Assembly (NCBI RefSeq): GCF_000751075.1
Contig: NZ_CCMG01000026.1
Span: 1-64,000, forward strand
Direction of reading: 5' to 3'
Length of the DNA: 64,000 nucleotides
Source of the DNA: Rickettsia tamurae
GTDB taxonomy: Bacteria > Pseudomonadota > Alphaproteobacteria > Rickettsiales > Rickettsiaceae
The notes below the pieces were generated by a model. It had not been told where the DNA came from and ran no database searches. It was given only the letters and a program-made list of their open reading frames with translations. Shown here one piece after another: positions 9,773-18,973 of this stretch (its first letter is position 1; each line of letters begins with the position of its first letter). Made by a program: the position numbers and the translations under genes.

Positions 9773-12189
9773 TCAAAGTCTGATGCCTTGATTTAGCTTG
9801 ATCTCAGAACAGTTCTTTATCTCAGTTTTTATTACTTTACCTATTTCTGAAGCTTGATTTATATACTGCATGACTTGTTTATCTCTGCCTATGGCCTTTA
9901 AGTAACCTTCAGCGACAAGATGACTTTTACCTTGAAAATCATATACTACTATATCACAAAATCTTTTATCACCAAGATTATAATTAGGATCAAATTTATT
10001 CTTCATAATTTGTAAATCTTTTTGTATCTTCTGCTCTATTACCGACTCACAAATCTTATTACTAAAAATACAAGAATCTATGCCTTTTTCTCTGTAGATT
10101 TGTAAGGCAGTATTGATATTTTCTTCTGTGCCAAACTTGACTAGAGCTTTGATTTGATGTTGTTGCACATTACTTAGTTCACTATTATCGTTATTTACCA
10201 TTTTTGAAAATAGTAATTCTATAGACTTAATTTGTGATTTTCTATTATCATTTGCTTTCAATGATGATTTAAGTTCAGATACATTGCTAGCTGTTGTTAA
10301 TTTTGCTATTTCAGGCTCTATAAGCTTTTTAACGGATGCTGCTCCTTTGCTAATTAATTCGTCCTGAGCCTTAATTATTGTATGAACTGATACTGCTTCT
10401 TTACCATCATTATCGGCAGCAATTATTATTTTCTCTCCTTTGATGGGCTCATAGTTCCTGATGTTACTTACACCTAAACTACAAAGAATTTTGCCTTTAA
10501 TACCAGCTTCCGCAATGCTTAAAGCCGTTTCTAACCCTTCGGCTATAATCGTTACATTATTTGTTGAATTGCTACCATCTTTACTAATTTGTACGTTCCT
10601 GCTTTGTACGTGCTGCTGTTCGTTATTTTTATTAATCTCGACAAAAGAACCTTTTATTCTACCAAATGAACGTTTATTAACATCAATATCAGCTTTATTA
10701 TTTGTGTCTTTGTTTAAATAAATTGATTGTCCACCGGTAATATTACCATCTTTATTTCTAGCAAAAGCAATTAAGGCAGGATAATATTGTTTGCTAAGAC
10801 TGTCCCACATCATATTGGTTCTAAGAGCATCACTTAGTTGATATCTTGTTAATACTGCTTTAATGCCACGATGTTCTGATAAATATCTTTTGACTACATG
10901 ATTTGGCATGACATATTTTAAAGCATCTGATTTTTCATATAATATTTCTGCTTTCTTAATTTTTACTATTTCATCATCTTGCTTTGTTGGGGTTTTAATT
11001 GGTTGATTTTTATTTGCTGCTAAATTTACTGCTATATCTTTACTTTCATTGGTTGACATAGCAACCATATCTTGTAAATATTTCTTAGCTTCTACAAAAT
11101 CACAATTTTTTTCTCTTTGTACTAAGGTAAATAAATCTCCTCCATCTCCTGTACTAAAATCATGCCATATGCCAGCTTTATTACCGTTGATCTTCATTGC
11201 TATTTTACCATCTTTCTCCCAGCGGAGTAACTGGCTATTTGATAAATGCTTATTTGGACTTCCTAGTAAGTTTACACCTATTTCTGCAGCTTTAAATGAT
11301 AATTTTTGCTTTAATTCTAGTGCTTCTTGTTTGTTAATAGCATGATAATCTATTTTATTCTTAGCCATAACCTCCTCTTGTAATTTAACACCTATTGTTG
11401 TATCTTGCTTATTACAATTCTTGAGATTATCAGCAGAATTATCAGCAGAGCTTTTTTGCTCCTCTTGACTTTGATGGCTTGTTGCAGGATTTACACTGGT
11501 GTTTCTAACAATTGCTGCTACTGTTTCAGGCGGCTCTGACTTTGCTCTTAAGCGGTAATAGTTATCATTACTATGTAATCTATCCTGAATATCTTCTATT
11601 ACCCCTTTAAACCAATTACCTACTTTATTTATAATATTATGACTCTTATTTTCTTGACCTTGAATCGCTACCAATTCTTCTAAAGTTTTAAAATTAATAC
11701 TTGATAGGTTATTATCTGATTTACTTAGCTGAGATATTAAACTTCCTATATTTCTTGTATTGTCCATATTATAGTAGAGTTTTACCTCTTCTATGTGCCT
11801 TGTCATGGCTACATATGAATTTCTACTATTACCTGCTATATTATGTAACACATACACATCTTTAATTGATGATCCTTGAGCCTTATATACTGTAGATGCA
11901 TATCCATGTTTAAAGTTTACCTCGTGAGGATTAAATGCTACCTCCTTGCCATTATCTGTTTTAGCGATAAATCTATCGTTACTTATTGTAGTGATTGTTG
12001 CAAATTCACCATTTTCTATTTGTAAATCTTTGTTAGTTGTCTTAAATAAAATACGATCTCCTGCCATATAATCTTCATGCTTTTTAGATTTGATATATAG
12101 CATCTATATTCTTTGCCAGTAAGAAGACCTTGAGCTTTTAATAACTCTCTAATTCCTTGATTAAGACTATCTACTTCAGCATTACGCAT
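9773..12189 (-). pseudogene. TraA(Ti)-like relaxase, 3' part only: helicase tail plus Toprim primase
   Basis: This is the C-terminal portion of a Ti-type TraA conjugative DNA-processing protein. Reading from 12189, a short piece (MRNAEVDSLNQGIRELLKAQGLLTG) matches the region before the last helicase motifs, then shifts frame near 12103. The 776-residue remainder has SF1 helicase motifs (HGYASTVYKAQGSS and NSYVAMTRH), a primase-like part (GIWHDFSTGDGGDLFTLVQ) and a Toprim domain (IIAEGLETALSIAEAG ... IIIAADNDG). The relaxase domain and helicase Walker A are absent. They should lie at higher coordinates, where a patatin remnant now begins. The piece cannot act as a relaxase. Confidence 0.8.
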
Positions 12190-12194
12190 GGTAA

Positions 12195-12761
12195 TTATCT
12201 AATATGCGGACTATAAGAATCATGACTATCAAATATCTTACCTCCTTTATCTAGACTTGCTAAATCAGTAACAGGGATTATTAATCTAGATGTTGTATCA
12301 TCTAATCTTAATCCTGCTAAATGCTGTTCTAATATTTCCTTTAATGGTCCTTGACTATGCTTATGCGTAAATATTTGTTTTATTCCATCGTACCAATAAT
12401 GGTCAAATATCTTCGGTGCTGCGTCTATAAATATATCTAAAGCTTCCTTTGCACTGTATTTAGGTATGTTTGATCCAGGCTCTTTTGGAATAGTTAGCAA
12501 TGCTCCAATGAGACCACCAACACTAGTGCCGGTAATAATAGGGAACAATTCTGATATAGATTTGCCTGTACGCTCTTCTATCTCAGCAAGTACCACTAGC
12601 TCTGCTATCCCCTTCACTCCACCACCGGATAATGATAATATCCGGTTACTCTTTATAGATTCTGATGTACTATCATTCTCTGCAGCGGTATTTTTAATAT
12701 TATCCTCGACTTCTTGTTTGATATGTTCAAATGTTTGTTGTGTGTGTATTTCTGTTGCCAT
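12195..12761 (-). pseudogene. Patatin-like phospholipase, C-terminally truncated
   Basis: The 188-residue N-terminal part of a bacterial patatin (Rickettsia Pat1/Pat2-type phospholipase A2). The oxyanion loop GGGVKG (residues 46-51) and nucleophile elbow GTSVG with Ser80 are intact. The frame stops at ...SYSPHIR, before the Asp of the catalytic dyad (DG[GA]) that lies further on in the family. It is therefore expected to be inactive. The stop is six bases from the first recognisable codon of the traA fragment, so a deletion or recombination seems to have joined two broken genes here. Full-length Rickettsia patatins are considerably longer. Confidence 0.8.
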
Positions 12762-12785
12762 ATTTTACCTTCTTCTATCCTAAAT

Positions 12786-13442
12786 CTAAATCATTATAAT
12801 ATTTTGTGATAATCTTATGGTTAGTGTTGGTGTGCTTAAAGCCGTTACCTTAATTGTCTTTATGCGGTTTGGATACTTGTCAGCTAATGTTCTAAAACCA
12901 TTATGAATCTTCTTGTAATAATCTAAGTCTTTAATATCAAATCTATTATTTCTCAAATTACTGCTACTATAGTTATTACCATTACGGACTCTAACTCTCT
13001 CCATCGCTAATGCTGGCTCTACATCAATAAAAAACGTAATGTCCGGCATTATAGGTGGCATGAGCTGCTGATGCAAGCTGTATACTAAATCCATACCTCC
13101 ATCAATCTCTAAACCTTGATAACATGCCGTTGAGTCAATGAATCTATCGCATATCACCGTATAGCCCGCTTCTATTGTGGGAAGAATCTTTTTTACAATA
13201 TGATCATAGCGTGCTGCCATAACTTGTAATAACTCCGACATCGGCAGTAAATCTCTATGTACCAAGATACTTCGCATCTCTTCAGCAATTTCTGTGCCTC
13301 CAGGCTCCCTAGTTGACATAACAGGAATATTCCGAGATATGCAATATTCCTTTAACATGCGGCATTGTGTGGATTTACCACTGCCATCTACACCTTCTAA
13401 TGTTATAAATCTGCCACGTTTAACTCTATTGGTGCTATTCAT
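12786..13442 (-). CDS. tmk: Thymidylate kinase
   Basis: A 218-residue dTMP kinase (dTMP + ATP to dTDP + ADP) of normal length. Visible are the P-loop [10 protein letters not shown] (residues 16-25), the [10 protein letters not shown] substrate loop (residues 45-54), the [13 protein letters not shown] motif and a Lid-like basic segment ([12 protein letters not shown]). Chromosomes already encode tmk, so this is a mobile-element copy. Extra tmk genes are known from Rickettsia plasmids and RAGEs. It stands 24 bases upstream of the patatin gene on the same strand and may be cotranscribed with it. Confidence 0.9.
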   Translation of the reverse strand: MNSTNRVKRGRFITLEGVDGSGKSTQCRMLKEYCISRNIPVMSTREPGGTEIAEEMRSILVHRDLLPMSELLQVMAARYDHIVKKILPTIEAGYTVICDRFIDSTACYQGLEIDGGMDLVYSLHQQLMPPIMPDITFFIDVEPALAMERVRVRNGNNYSSSNLRNNRFDIKDLDYYKKIHNGFRTLADKYPNRIKTIKVTALSTPTLTIRLSQNIIMI

Positions 13443-13468
13443 GATTATTACCGCTATTTAAATACAAT

Positions 13469-13681
13469 CTATCTGATCTCACTTTTCTTCAAACTGCTTA
13501 AATATTCTAAAACATTTAGATAACCGCTACCTGCTGCAAGTGACAAGGCAGTATCTCCTTGATGATCCCTAAAATATATATCAGCACCACGAAGCACAAG
13601 CTTTTGTACTGCCTCTATATCTCCTGTAGCTGCAGCTCTCATTAATTCTTGATTAAGCTTCTGTCTTTCTACCTGTTTCAT
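13469..13681 (-). CDS. Small ankyrin-repeat protein
   Basis: About 70 residues from the ATG at 13681, which is preceded by a GGTGGTGAG ribosome-binding-like stretch. An upstream ATG at 13786 would add 35 residues of poor quality. The core LMRAAATGDIEAVQKLVLRGADIYFRDHQGDTALSLAAGSGYLNVLEYL is one and a half ankyrin repeats. A protein this short may be a remnant of a longer ankyrin protein, common in Rickettsia accessory regions. Target unknown. Confidence 0.7.
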   Translation of the reverse strand: MKQVERQKLNQELMRAAATGDIEAVQKLVLRGADIYFRDHQGDTALSLAAGSGYLNVLEYLSSLKKSEIR

Positions 13682-13775
13682 ACTCACCACCTGTGATAAA
13701 AAACTTAAATATTTGTGTTTTAAACCTATGAAGATAGTGTGGTAGCTATATGCACTACCACACAGGCATTGGTTC

Positions 13776-14555
13776 TTAATACTCACCTAATAAATCTGTC
13801 TTAGTTACATCATCAGTCACAGCTTCATCATTTTCTGTATTAATCAGCAACACTGAATTATCAACACTCACAAATCCCGCCCTATCCTGTACTTTTTGCA
13901 TAAACTCTTTAATCACTAATACGTGCTTGTCCATCAGTTCTTCTACTGCTTCCTTTAAACCTAACTCACCAGCGTAACGCGATATATGTCCTGATACCAC
14001 TAGCTCTTTCATACGCTGGCTTAAGCTTTTGCCGCTTCCATTATCACTGATGTTTCTTTCTTCAATATTTTCAGATTGTTGAGATGAGTTATGGTTTATA
14101 ATTGCACTTCTCAGATCCTTAAAATTATATCCCTGTCTCTTTAGTGCATTAAACTCGTCTGCAATATTGTAAGTAGCAACAGCATCATCTGCATACTCTT
14201 TCATCTCATGACTCCTAGTATCTACAACATTCTTTGGCTTAGCTGCTATCTCATCTGCAAATCTTGCATATATTAGTTTTCTAATCTCTGCTGAATCTAG
14301 TAATTGCGTAGACTTTAGATTTTCTAAATTCTGAAGATTTGGAGTGACAATACTGAATTTGTCTTGCATTAAAGCTGTGTTTGACTGACTCGATAATGTC
14401 TTTAAAAAGCTAAATTCTTCACTTGCATCCTCTACATATCCTTTGCTTTGTGTACTATACTTGAACACACTGTTAATACTTGCAGATGCCACCTGCTGTA
14501 TATTTCTTGCCGCATTATATATTTGTTTTACTGTTCTTGCTATTTTAAACATCAC
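13776..14555 (-). CDS. Hypothetical protein
   Basis: A 259-residue protein I do not recognise. It begins MMFKIARTVKQIYNAARNIQQVASA (amphipathic, weakly hydrophobic, no clear cleavage site). It is otherwise polar and probably helical, with stretches such as FADEIAAKPKNVVDTRSHEMKEYADDAVATYNIADEF and a helix-forming segment LGLKEAVEELMDKHVLVIKEFMQKV. It lies between the ankyrin gene and the TPR cluster on the same strand, with an apparent terminator upstream (14660-14676) separating it from the TPR genes. The AT-rich codon use fits its neighbours. It might be an effector-like protein, but nothing in the sequence proves it. Confidence 0.6.
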   Translation of the reverse strand: MMFKIARTVKQIYNAARNIQQVASASINSVFKYSTQSKGYVEDASEEFSFLKTLSSQSNTALMQDKFSIVTPNLQNLENLKSTQLLDSAEIRKLIYARFADEIAAKPKNVVDTRSHEMKEYADDAVATYNIADEFNALKRQGYNFKDLRSAIINHNSSQQSENIEERNISDNGSGKSLSQRMKELVVSGHISRYAGELGLKEAVEELMDKHVLVIKEFMQKVQDRAGFVSVDNSVLLINTENDEAVTDDVTKTDLLGEY

Positions 14556-14659
14556 GTTTCTCCTTTTTGCTGTTTGTTAATTTTTTATTTGCTGTGCCTT
14601 GCGTGTTCTTCAAACTTAATCCTTAAGTATTCTGCTCTTGAAACTAAAAGTATATGAGA

Positions 14660-14676
14660 GGGGCTATGCTAGCCCC
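14660..14676 (-). terminator. Probable transcription terminator after the TPR cluster
   Basis: A 7-bp GC-rich perfect stem GGGGCTA / TAGCCCC with a 3-base loop stands out in AT-rich DNA downstream of the minus-strand TPR genes and ahead of the next gene. On the minus strand it is followed by a moderately T-rich stretch. The 224-base gap around it contains no gene that I can see. Confidence 0.5.
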
Positions 14677-14778
14677 CTCACACTCCCCCGCTATATCTGT
14701 AAAAGAAAAAAGAGAATGGGATGGAATAAGATGAAACATCAATAATATTGCCTCTGTCCAAATATTTGGCATGTATAC

Positions 14779-15312
14779 TTATCTCATAAAGCCAAAGCTA
14801 TAATTATCCCCTACTTTTAATCCTGCATATTGCCTATGATGACTACATAGCTTTATTGCTTTGTGAGTCACGACATTCAATTGCATCCCTTGATTCCCGC
14901 TTTCTTCCCTCTTAAAGCCCGCAAGCATATTATGTTTGTGGTATATTCCTTCTGAACTCCCGTAAGCAGATACCGCTTTCTGTAAAGCCTCAAGTCCTTC
15001 AGTCCCATTTCCAAAAGCATAATAACTACTAGCAAGGCCATAGTAATATGCTCCCTCCCATGGCTTGAACCCTATTGCTACCTTAAAACTTTCTAATGCT
15101 TCCTCGTATCTCTTAAGCTTATGAAGTGTATTTCCTTTGTAATAATGAAGACTTGCATTTTTTGACTCTCCCATCAAAAGCACCCCAAATATCTTCAAAG
15201 CTTCTTCATACTTACCTTGATCTAAATAATTAATGCCTTTCTTAAAACATGTTTTTTGCTCCTCTTCGCTCAATCTCATACTGCTTCTTTGGATATAATT
15301 CTTATTTTTCAT
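14779..15312 (-). CDS. TPR-repeat protein
   Basis: A 177-residue protein with about three tetratricopeptide repeats between residues 20 and 125 (for example YLDQGKYEEALKIFGVLL, HKLKRYEEALESFKVAIGFKPWEGAYYYGLA). A non-repeat C-terminal tail of about 50 residues (KREESGNQGMQLNVVTHKAIKLC...) is absent from its neighbours. There is no signal peptide. It is last in a row of minus-strand TPR genes from 17316 to 14779, probably one transcription unit grown by gene duplication. It likely mediates protein binding; the partner is unknown. Confidence 0.7.
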   Translation of the reverse strand: MKNKNYIQRSSMRLSEEEQKTCFKKGINYLDQGKYEEALKIFGVLLMGESKNASLHYYKGNTLHKLKRYEEALESFKVAIGFKPWEGAYYYGLASSYYAFGNGTEGLEALQKAVSAYGSSEGIYHKHNMLAGFKREESGNQGMQLNVVTHKAIKLCSHHRQYAGLKVGDNYSFGFMR

Positions 15313-15348
15313 ATATTACTCTCACTTTGTTCAATAATACTTTTGCTA

Positions 15349-16135
15349 TTAATGAAAACGGGCTTTTGTTAGCTTCATGCACTCTCGCTTCCTTAATGTT
15401 ACCGCATAGTCAAAATCATCCTTCTCAAAACAATATAAAATACATTCCTTCATAGTAGGTTCTAACGCTATTGCCTCATCTATCATTGCTATAGCCTCCT
15501 CATCTCGCCCTAATTCTTTTAATATTTGAGCGGCAAAAAAATAATAAATATTGTCTTTGGGACTTAGCTCAATTGCTTTCTTATACGCTTGCAAGGCTTC
15601 CTCATCTTTTTGATTTAATTCTTGTAAGAGAACCCAACCTTTGCTTGCATACAATTCTTCACCACACTGATTTTTCTTTATACCTATGTTAAAGCATTCT
15701 ACCGCTTCCTCCAATCTCAGTTAAACACCATCCTTTGTCTAAATATACGTCCTGAAAATCAGGATTAAGTTCTATGACCTTATCATAGGCTTTGATTGCT
15801 TCTTCATATTGCTGAGATATGTGTAATATTATTTTTGCTTTTAGAGCGTAAGCTGCCGCAAAATCAGGTTTTAGCTCTATTGCCTTGTCACAAGCTTCAA
15901 GTGCTTCTTCTGTTCTAAGTATCTCTTTTAATACAATCGCTTTCTCAAAATATCCTTCTGCGTCACTATATGTCGATTCCAACAAATACTCAAAAACTGG
16001 AGATGCATATTTTAGTTCTCCAGCTCTAGAATAACTCCTGTACAATGCCAATAGTTGTCGACTTGTTAAGAGTTGGTATGCTTCTTGTTCATTTCTTTTT
16101 TTCATTGTCACTCCCTCCTCTATAATTGATTTCAT
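15349..16135 (-). pseudogene. TPR-repeat protein interrupted by a frameshift
   Basis: Two overlapping frames (15689-16135 and 15349-15714) make one TPR protein. The first reads ...VYLDKGWCLTEIGG and then runs into a stop. A shift near 15705 gives LEEAVECFNIGIKKNQ..., which completes the repeat. Together they encode roughly six repeats with the consensus EEAIKAYDKVIELNPDFQDVYLDKG. A one-base indel in a GGAGGAAG stretch is enough to explain the break. The second piece has an internal ATG-like restart and might be made separately. Confidence 0.7.
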
Positions 16136-16154
16136 AATTAAACTTACTGCTTAT

Positions 16155-16655
16155 TTAAACCTTAGGTGGTTCACTGGTAATCTTCACTATATCCACTAAA
16201 TCCTTTTCTATTCCAAATGCTCTAAATATATGTTCTTTCATATTCTGATACGCTATATCTTTAGGCGATAAGGCAATAGCCTTATCTATCATCTCTATTG
16301 CTTCTTGTGATTCTTCCAAATCCGTATAAACTTGCGATGCCATATAATAATAAAACCCCTCTTCAGGTCTTAATGATATTGCTCTTTTGTATGCCTCTAA
16401 GCTCTCATGGTATCTACCCTGCTTTTGCAGTATCATTCCCACATAATAATTTGCTTGTTCATTCTTAGGGTTTAGCTGTAAACATCTTCTAAAATACATG
16501 AGTGACTTATGATCACCCTGCTCTCTTCCAAACCAATACATCCCTAGTTCAAAATATTTGCTCCAAGTCTCGTCTGCCTGCTCTTGTTCTTTAGCCATAC
16601 TATTACCTACTGCTCCTTCTATTTTGCATCTTTGAAGCTTGTTGATGATTGCCAT
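16155..16655 (-). CDS. TPR-repeat protein
   Basis: This 166-residue protein has about three tetratricopeptide repeats (ELGMYWFGREQGDHKSLMYFRRCLQLNPKNEQANYYVGMIL, QKQGRYHESLEAYKRAISLRPEEGFYYYMASQVY, EESQEAIEMIDKAIALSPKDIAYQNM). The start may instead be the ATG at 16598 (MAKEQEQADE), which has AGGT upstream and would drop a poorly conserved 19-residue lead. It is part of the minus-strand TPR series. No signal sequence or other domain is seen. Confidence 0.7.
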   Translation of the reverse strand: MAIINKLQRCKIEGAVGNSMAKEQEQADETWSKYFELGMYWFGREQGDHKSLMYFRRCLQLNPKNEQANYYVGMILQKQGRYHESLEAYKRAISLRPEEGFYYYMASQVYTDLEESQEAIEMIDKAIALSPKDIAYQNMKEHIFRAFGIEKDLVDIVKITSEPPKV

Positions 16656-16677
16656 CTCTAACTTGTCTAGATTTTTA

Positions 16678-17316
16678 TTAAATATTGAATTTCTGATTTA
16701 CACCCTCACATCCTGTAGCAAGCCTAATACCTTCCGTAATGCTTAACACCTCCGATAATGTATGCAGCAAAGCAGTAATTGTTTCTGTATTCTTACGAAT
16801 ACTAGACAAAAACATCCTGATTGCTTCCGCGTACCTTCCAAGAAGACACAATGTTATGCCGCTAAAATAATATGCTACGTAATTATCGGGATGAGCTTTG
16901 ATTGATGATTTAAAGCAACATAATGCAGATTTATAGAATTTTTGTTTGTTTGGAGATTTTTTCAGTAACAATAATTGCTTGCCTAGCTTTAGCCACGCAT
17001 CATCTTTACCGAGTTTTAAAAAACTTATTAATACTGTGATTGTTCTAGAGGTAAATGATTCTGATGAGGATTGGGTATTATAGTCATGAGATATACTAAT
17101 TAATCTTGCTGCTTTAGATTCAGTTTTAGTTTTAGCTTTAGTTTTATATTTTGTACTTTTTTGTGAATGAGGTTTTTGTGGTGACTCGCAAGAGCTGCTA
17201 GCGTTCCGAGAGGTAGTACGAGCTAAAGTTTTGTAGGGGCTAGCAAAAGAAGTAGGTACTACCCTACTATTATTGCCAACACAGTGATGATGTGATATAT
17301 TCATAAATGACCTCAT
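16678..17316 (-). CDS. TPR-like protein with N-terminus shared with the Sca gene
   Basis: The 212-residue protein has residues 1-15 (MRSFMNISHHHCVGN) identical to the start of the Sca autotransporter at 23497. This is because both genes begin inside the two arms of the inverted repeat. After residue 15 the sequences are unrelated: here a Ser/Lys/Thr-rich linker precedes two TPR-like units (FYKSALCCFKSSIKAHPDNYVAYYFSGITL, LGRYAEAIRMFLSSIRK). The gene thus seems to have captured the promoter, RBS (GAGGT just before a second ATG at codon 5) and first codons of the Sca gene. It heads the TPR cluster, so the captured promoter may drive all of it. Confidence 0.65.
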   Translation of the reverse strand: MRSFMNISHHHCVGNNSRVVPTSFASPYKTLARTTSRNASSSCESPQKPHSQKSTKYKTKAKTKTESKAARLISISHDYNTQSSSESFTSRTITVLISFLKLGKDDAWLKLGKQLLLLKKSPNKQKFYKSALCCFKSSIKAHPDNYVAYYFSGITLCLLGRYAEAIRMFLSSIRKNTETITALLHTLSEVLSITEGIRLATGCEGVNQKFNI

Positions 17317-17340
17317 ATTTATTTATGGGTTATTGCATTT

Positions 17341-17383
17341 ACCAGTAAACACAAACCGTCCAAAGTTTTCAGTGTTTACTGGT
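17341..17383. promoter_or_regulatory. 12-bp arm palindrome in divergent promoter (operator-like)
   Basis: ACCAGTAAACAC (17341-17352) is repeated inverted at 17372-17383 with a 19-base spacer. It lies between the minus-strand TPR/Sca start and the double-HTH gene, 162 bases ahead of the HTH start (centre 17362). A T-rich run follows on the plus strand, so a terminator or attenuator hairpin is an alternative. However, nothing upstream is transcribed in that direction, and a palindrome of the same geometry recurs near the second double-HTH gene (31810-31852). Confidence 0.5.
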
Positions 17384-17523
17384 TTTTCTTTTTATAAGGT
17401 AGTTTCTACTTTATTATCAGCTATCTCTGCTACCTCATACTTCTACTTTATTAAATATATTTTAGTGTGTCAAGAAAAATTACCTTGGGCATGGTATTTT
17501 TTAATTAAAACTGAGTCTGATTT

Positions 17524-18021
17524 ATGAAATTGTCAATTCCTATACAAAAATTCTTAAAGAAAAATTTAATTAAACTTGGATTGAAAAGAAAAGACTTTGC
17601 ACAAAAAATTAATATGACGTATCCAACAGTGACTAGGCTTATTAATGCTTCTAGAAATAATCCTGAATTTATGACAATTATTACTCTAGCTGATTTTTTT
17701 CATTGCTCTATTGATGAAGTTATAGGACGAAAACAATATATATTGTGTAATGCACAGCAACAACAATTTTTACAATTACCTTTACACAAAGTGCAAAAAA
17801 ACCTTATCTCATTTATTAAGAATAAGTTAGTCTTAGAAAAGATAACCGCTTATCAACTAGCCAAAAAATTAAAACTTGGCGAAACTGTTATTCATGATTT
17901 TATAAAAGATGGTAGTAATATAAATATCCTAAGTAGTCCTGTCATTATAAAATTAGCCAATTATTACTGTATTTCTTTGGATATTATGATTAACAGAACT
18001 CTAGTATCTAATGAATCTTAA
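17524..18021 (+). CDS. Double XRE-type helix-turn-helix regulator (left copy)
   Basis: The 165-residue protein has two Cro/C1-type HTH domains: residues about 5-68 (LGLKRKDFAQKINMTYPTVTRLINASRN ... SIDEVIGR) and about 88-158 (ITAYQLAKKLKLGETVIHDFIKDG ... SLDIMINR). Each ends with the same S[IL]D signature, so the protein is an internal duplication able to bind DNA with two heads per chain. It is identical to the protein at 22792-23289 and clearly related to the one at 31021-31683. It probably represses its own divergent promoter region through the palindrome upstream. Confidence 0.8.
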   Translation: MKLSIPIQKFLKKNLIKLGLKRKDFAQKINMTYPTVTRLINASRNNPEFMTIITLADFFHCSIDEVIGRKQYILCNAQQQQFLQLPLHKVQKNLISFIKNKLVLEKITAYQLAKKLKLGETVIHDFIKDGSNINILSSPVIIKLANYYCISLDIMINRTLVSNES

Positions 18022-18072
18022 CATATTATTATATAATAGTTATACATGATATATATAATAGATAAATAATCG

Positions 18073-18330
18073 TTATACATTACTTTGTTTTTTATCAATA
18101 TATTCTGAAACTATTCTTACCATAAAACTAGATCTATTTCCTTCAGTTGGATTGCTCTTTAAGTAATTATTAAGTTTTAAGTAAAATGAATCTGACATAG
18201 AGATCATTCTTCCTTTATATGTATCTTTTTTTTCTTGATATTGTGGGATTTGTGGGTCACTACTTTGAATAAAATCAAATTCTAGTTTTGAAATAGCATT
18301 AGGATTTGGTATACTTTTTATTTTTTTCAT
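18073..18330 (-). CDS. Small ribbon-helix-helix-like partition protein (left copy)
   Basis: 85 residues, identical to the gene at 22483-22740 that follows parA. The C-terminal half (KGRMISMSDSFYLKLNNYLKS ... GNRSSFMVRIVSEYID) fits a ribbon-helix-helix fold: a short strand, then two helices joined by a GNRS turn. The N-terminal half is basic and flexible. This layout matches ParG-type centromere-binding partners of small ParA proteins. Here it sits next to only a parA fragment, so this copy is a passenger of the repeat. Confidence 0.65.
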   Translation of the reverse strand: MKKIKSIPNPNAISKLEFDFIQSSDPQIPQYQEKKDTYKGRMISMSDSFYLKLNNYLKSNPTEGNRSSFMVRIVSEYIDKKQSNV

Positions 18331-18378
18331 ATTTAAAATATATTATTCAATAATCATTATATAATAACATTATAATTA

Positions 18379-18525
18379 TTATATATCTATTGTATAAAAT
18401 TGTTTTAGTTTATCTTGTATTTCTTGACTAATATTCTCTATTTCTCGTACCGCTTTTTGATCTTGTGGAGTCTGTTCCACCACTCCTCTACCACTTTTTA
18501 TAGAATGTTTAAATGCTACTCTTTC
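18379..18525 (-). pseudogene. 3' fragment of parA inside the left repeat arm
   Basis: The last 48 codons of ParA (from the VAFKHSIKSGRGVV region to the stop) plus stop, identical to the intact gene at 21739-22434. It has no Walker motifs and cannot function. It marks where the duplication began, inside parA. Confidence 0.9.
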
Positions 18526-18973
18526 GCACCTCGTAATAATAGTCTTTAGAGTGATTAGCTTTGTGCTCGGAAAGTAGTTTAATTAATCCTAAAGGCTCGT
18601 CTCTAACCACTTTGTAGGTTATAATTAAATCTAAATTTAAATCAGATATGAAAGCTCTGTTTGGTTGTAACTTAAAGAAAATTGCTCCACCTCCTAAAAA
18701 TGGCTCATAGTAATCTTTAAAATTAGTTGGCATGCGAACACTTATTGCCTTTCTTAAACTTCTTTTGCCTCCAACCCATTTAACAAAAGGTCTTGGTATT
18801 TCTTTATCTATTTCCTCAAGGGGTTTTAATTTTAATGATGGGTGGTATAGGTGCGGAGTGGCAATACATTCTACATTTTTCCCAACTACCTCTGTATTGC
18901 TAGCATACTCAAACAGAGTGCTTGCTTTCTTTGTAATATCACATATACCCGTACTCCACCCTCTTAACCCCAC
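18509..18973 (-). pseudogene. Dam-type DNA adenine methylase, 3'-truncated
   Basis: 154 residues of a D12-class (Dam-like) adenine-N6 methyltransferase. PFVKWVGGKRSL (SAM-binding region), YYEPFLGGGAIFF (motif I) and AFISDLNLDLIITYKVV are all typical. The coding sequence stops ten codons after ...YYYEV, exactly where the left repeat arm begins at 18525. The downstream catalytic DPPY motif is missing, so it should be inactive. The start overlaps the end of the replication gene by 35 bases. Truncation by the repeat-forming event is the simplest reading. Confidence 0.8.

Larger units (their letters stand above)
17271..18525 (+). repeat. Inverted repeat, left arm (1,255 bp)
   Basis: The reverse complement of this stretch matches 22288-23542: paired coordinates sum to 40813 throughout, and the genes inside translate identically. 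The arm holds the first 15 codons of the TPR gene, the 12-bp palindrome, a double-HTH gene, an 85-residue RHH gene and the last 48 codons of parA. Identity stops at 17271 (inside codon 16 of the flanking gene) and at 18525 (inside the Dam-like gene). Confidence 0.95.

Noticed and set aside
10461-11345. Plus-strand frames across the traA fragment
   Set aside because: Antisense shadows of a recognisable helicase/Toprim gene; low-complexity hydrophobic translation.
17341-17395. Rho-independent terminator at the palindrome with following T run
   Set aside because: No gene is transcribed toward it on the plus strand. The same geometry recurs near another double-HTH gene without a T run, so an operator fits better. 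Not fully excluded.
17333-17527. 64-codon plus-strand frame before the HTH gene (and its mirror copy at 23286-23480)
   Set aside because: It starts inside the regulatory palindrome, overlaps the HTH start and has no ribosome-binding site. It is more likely leader DNA; it is identical in both arms only because the arms are identical.
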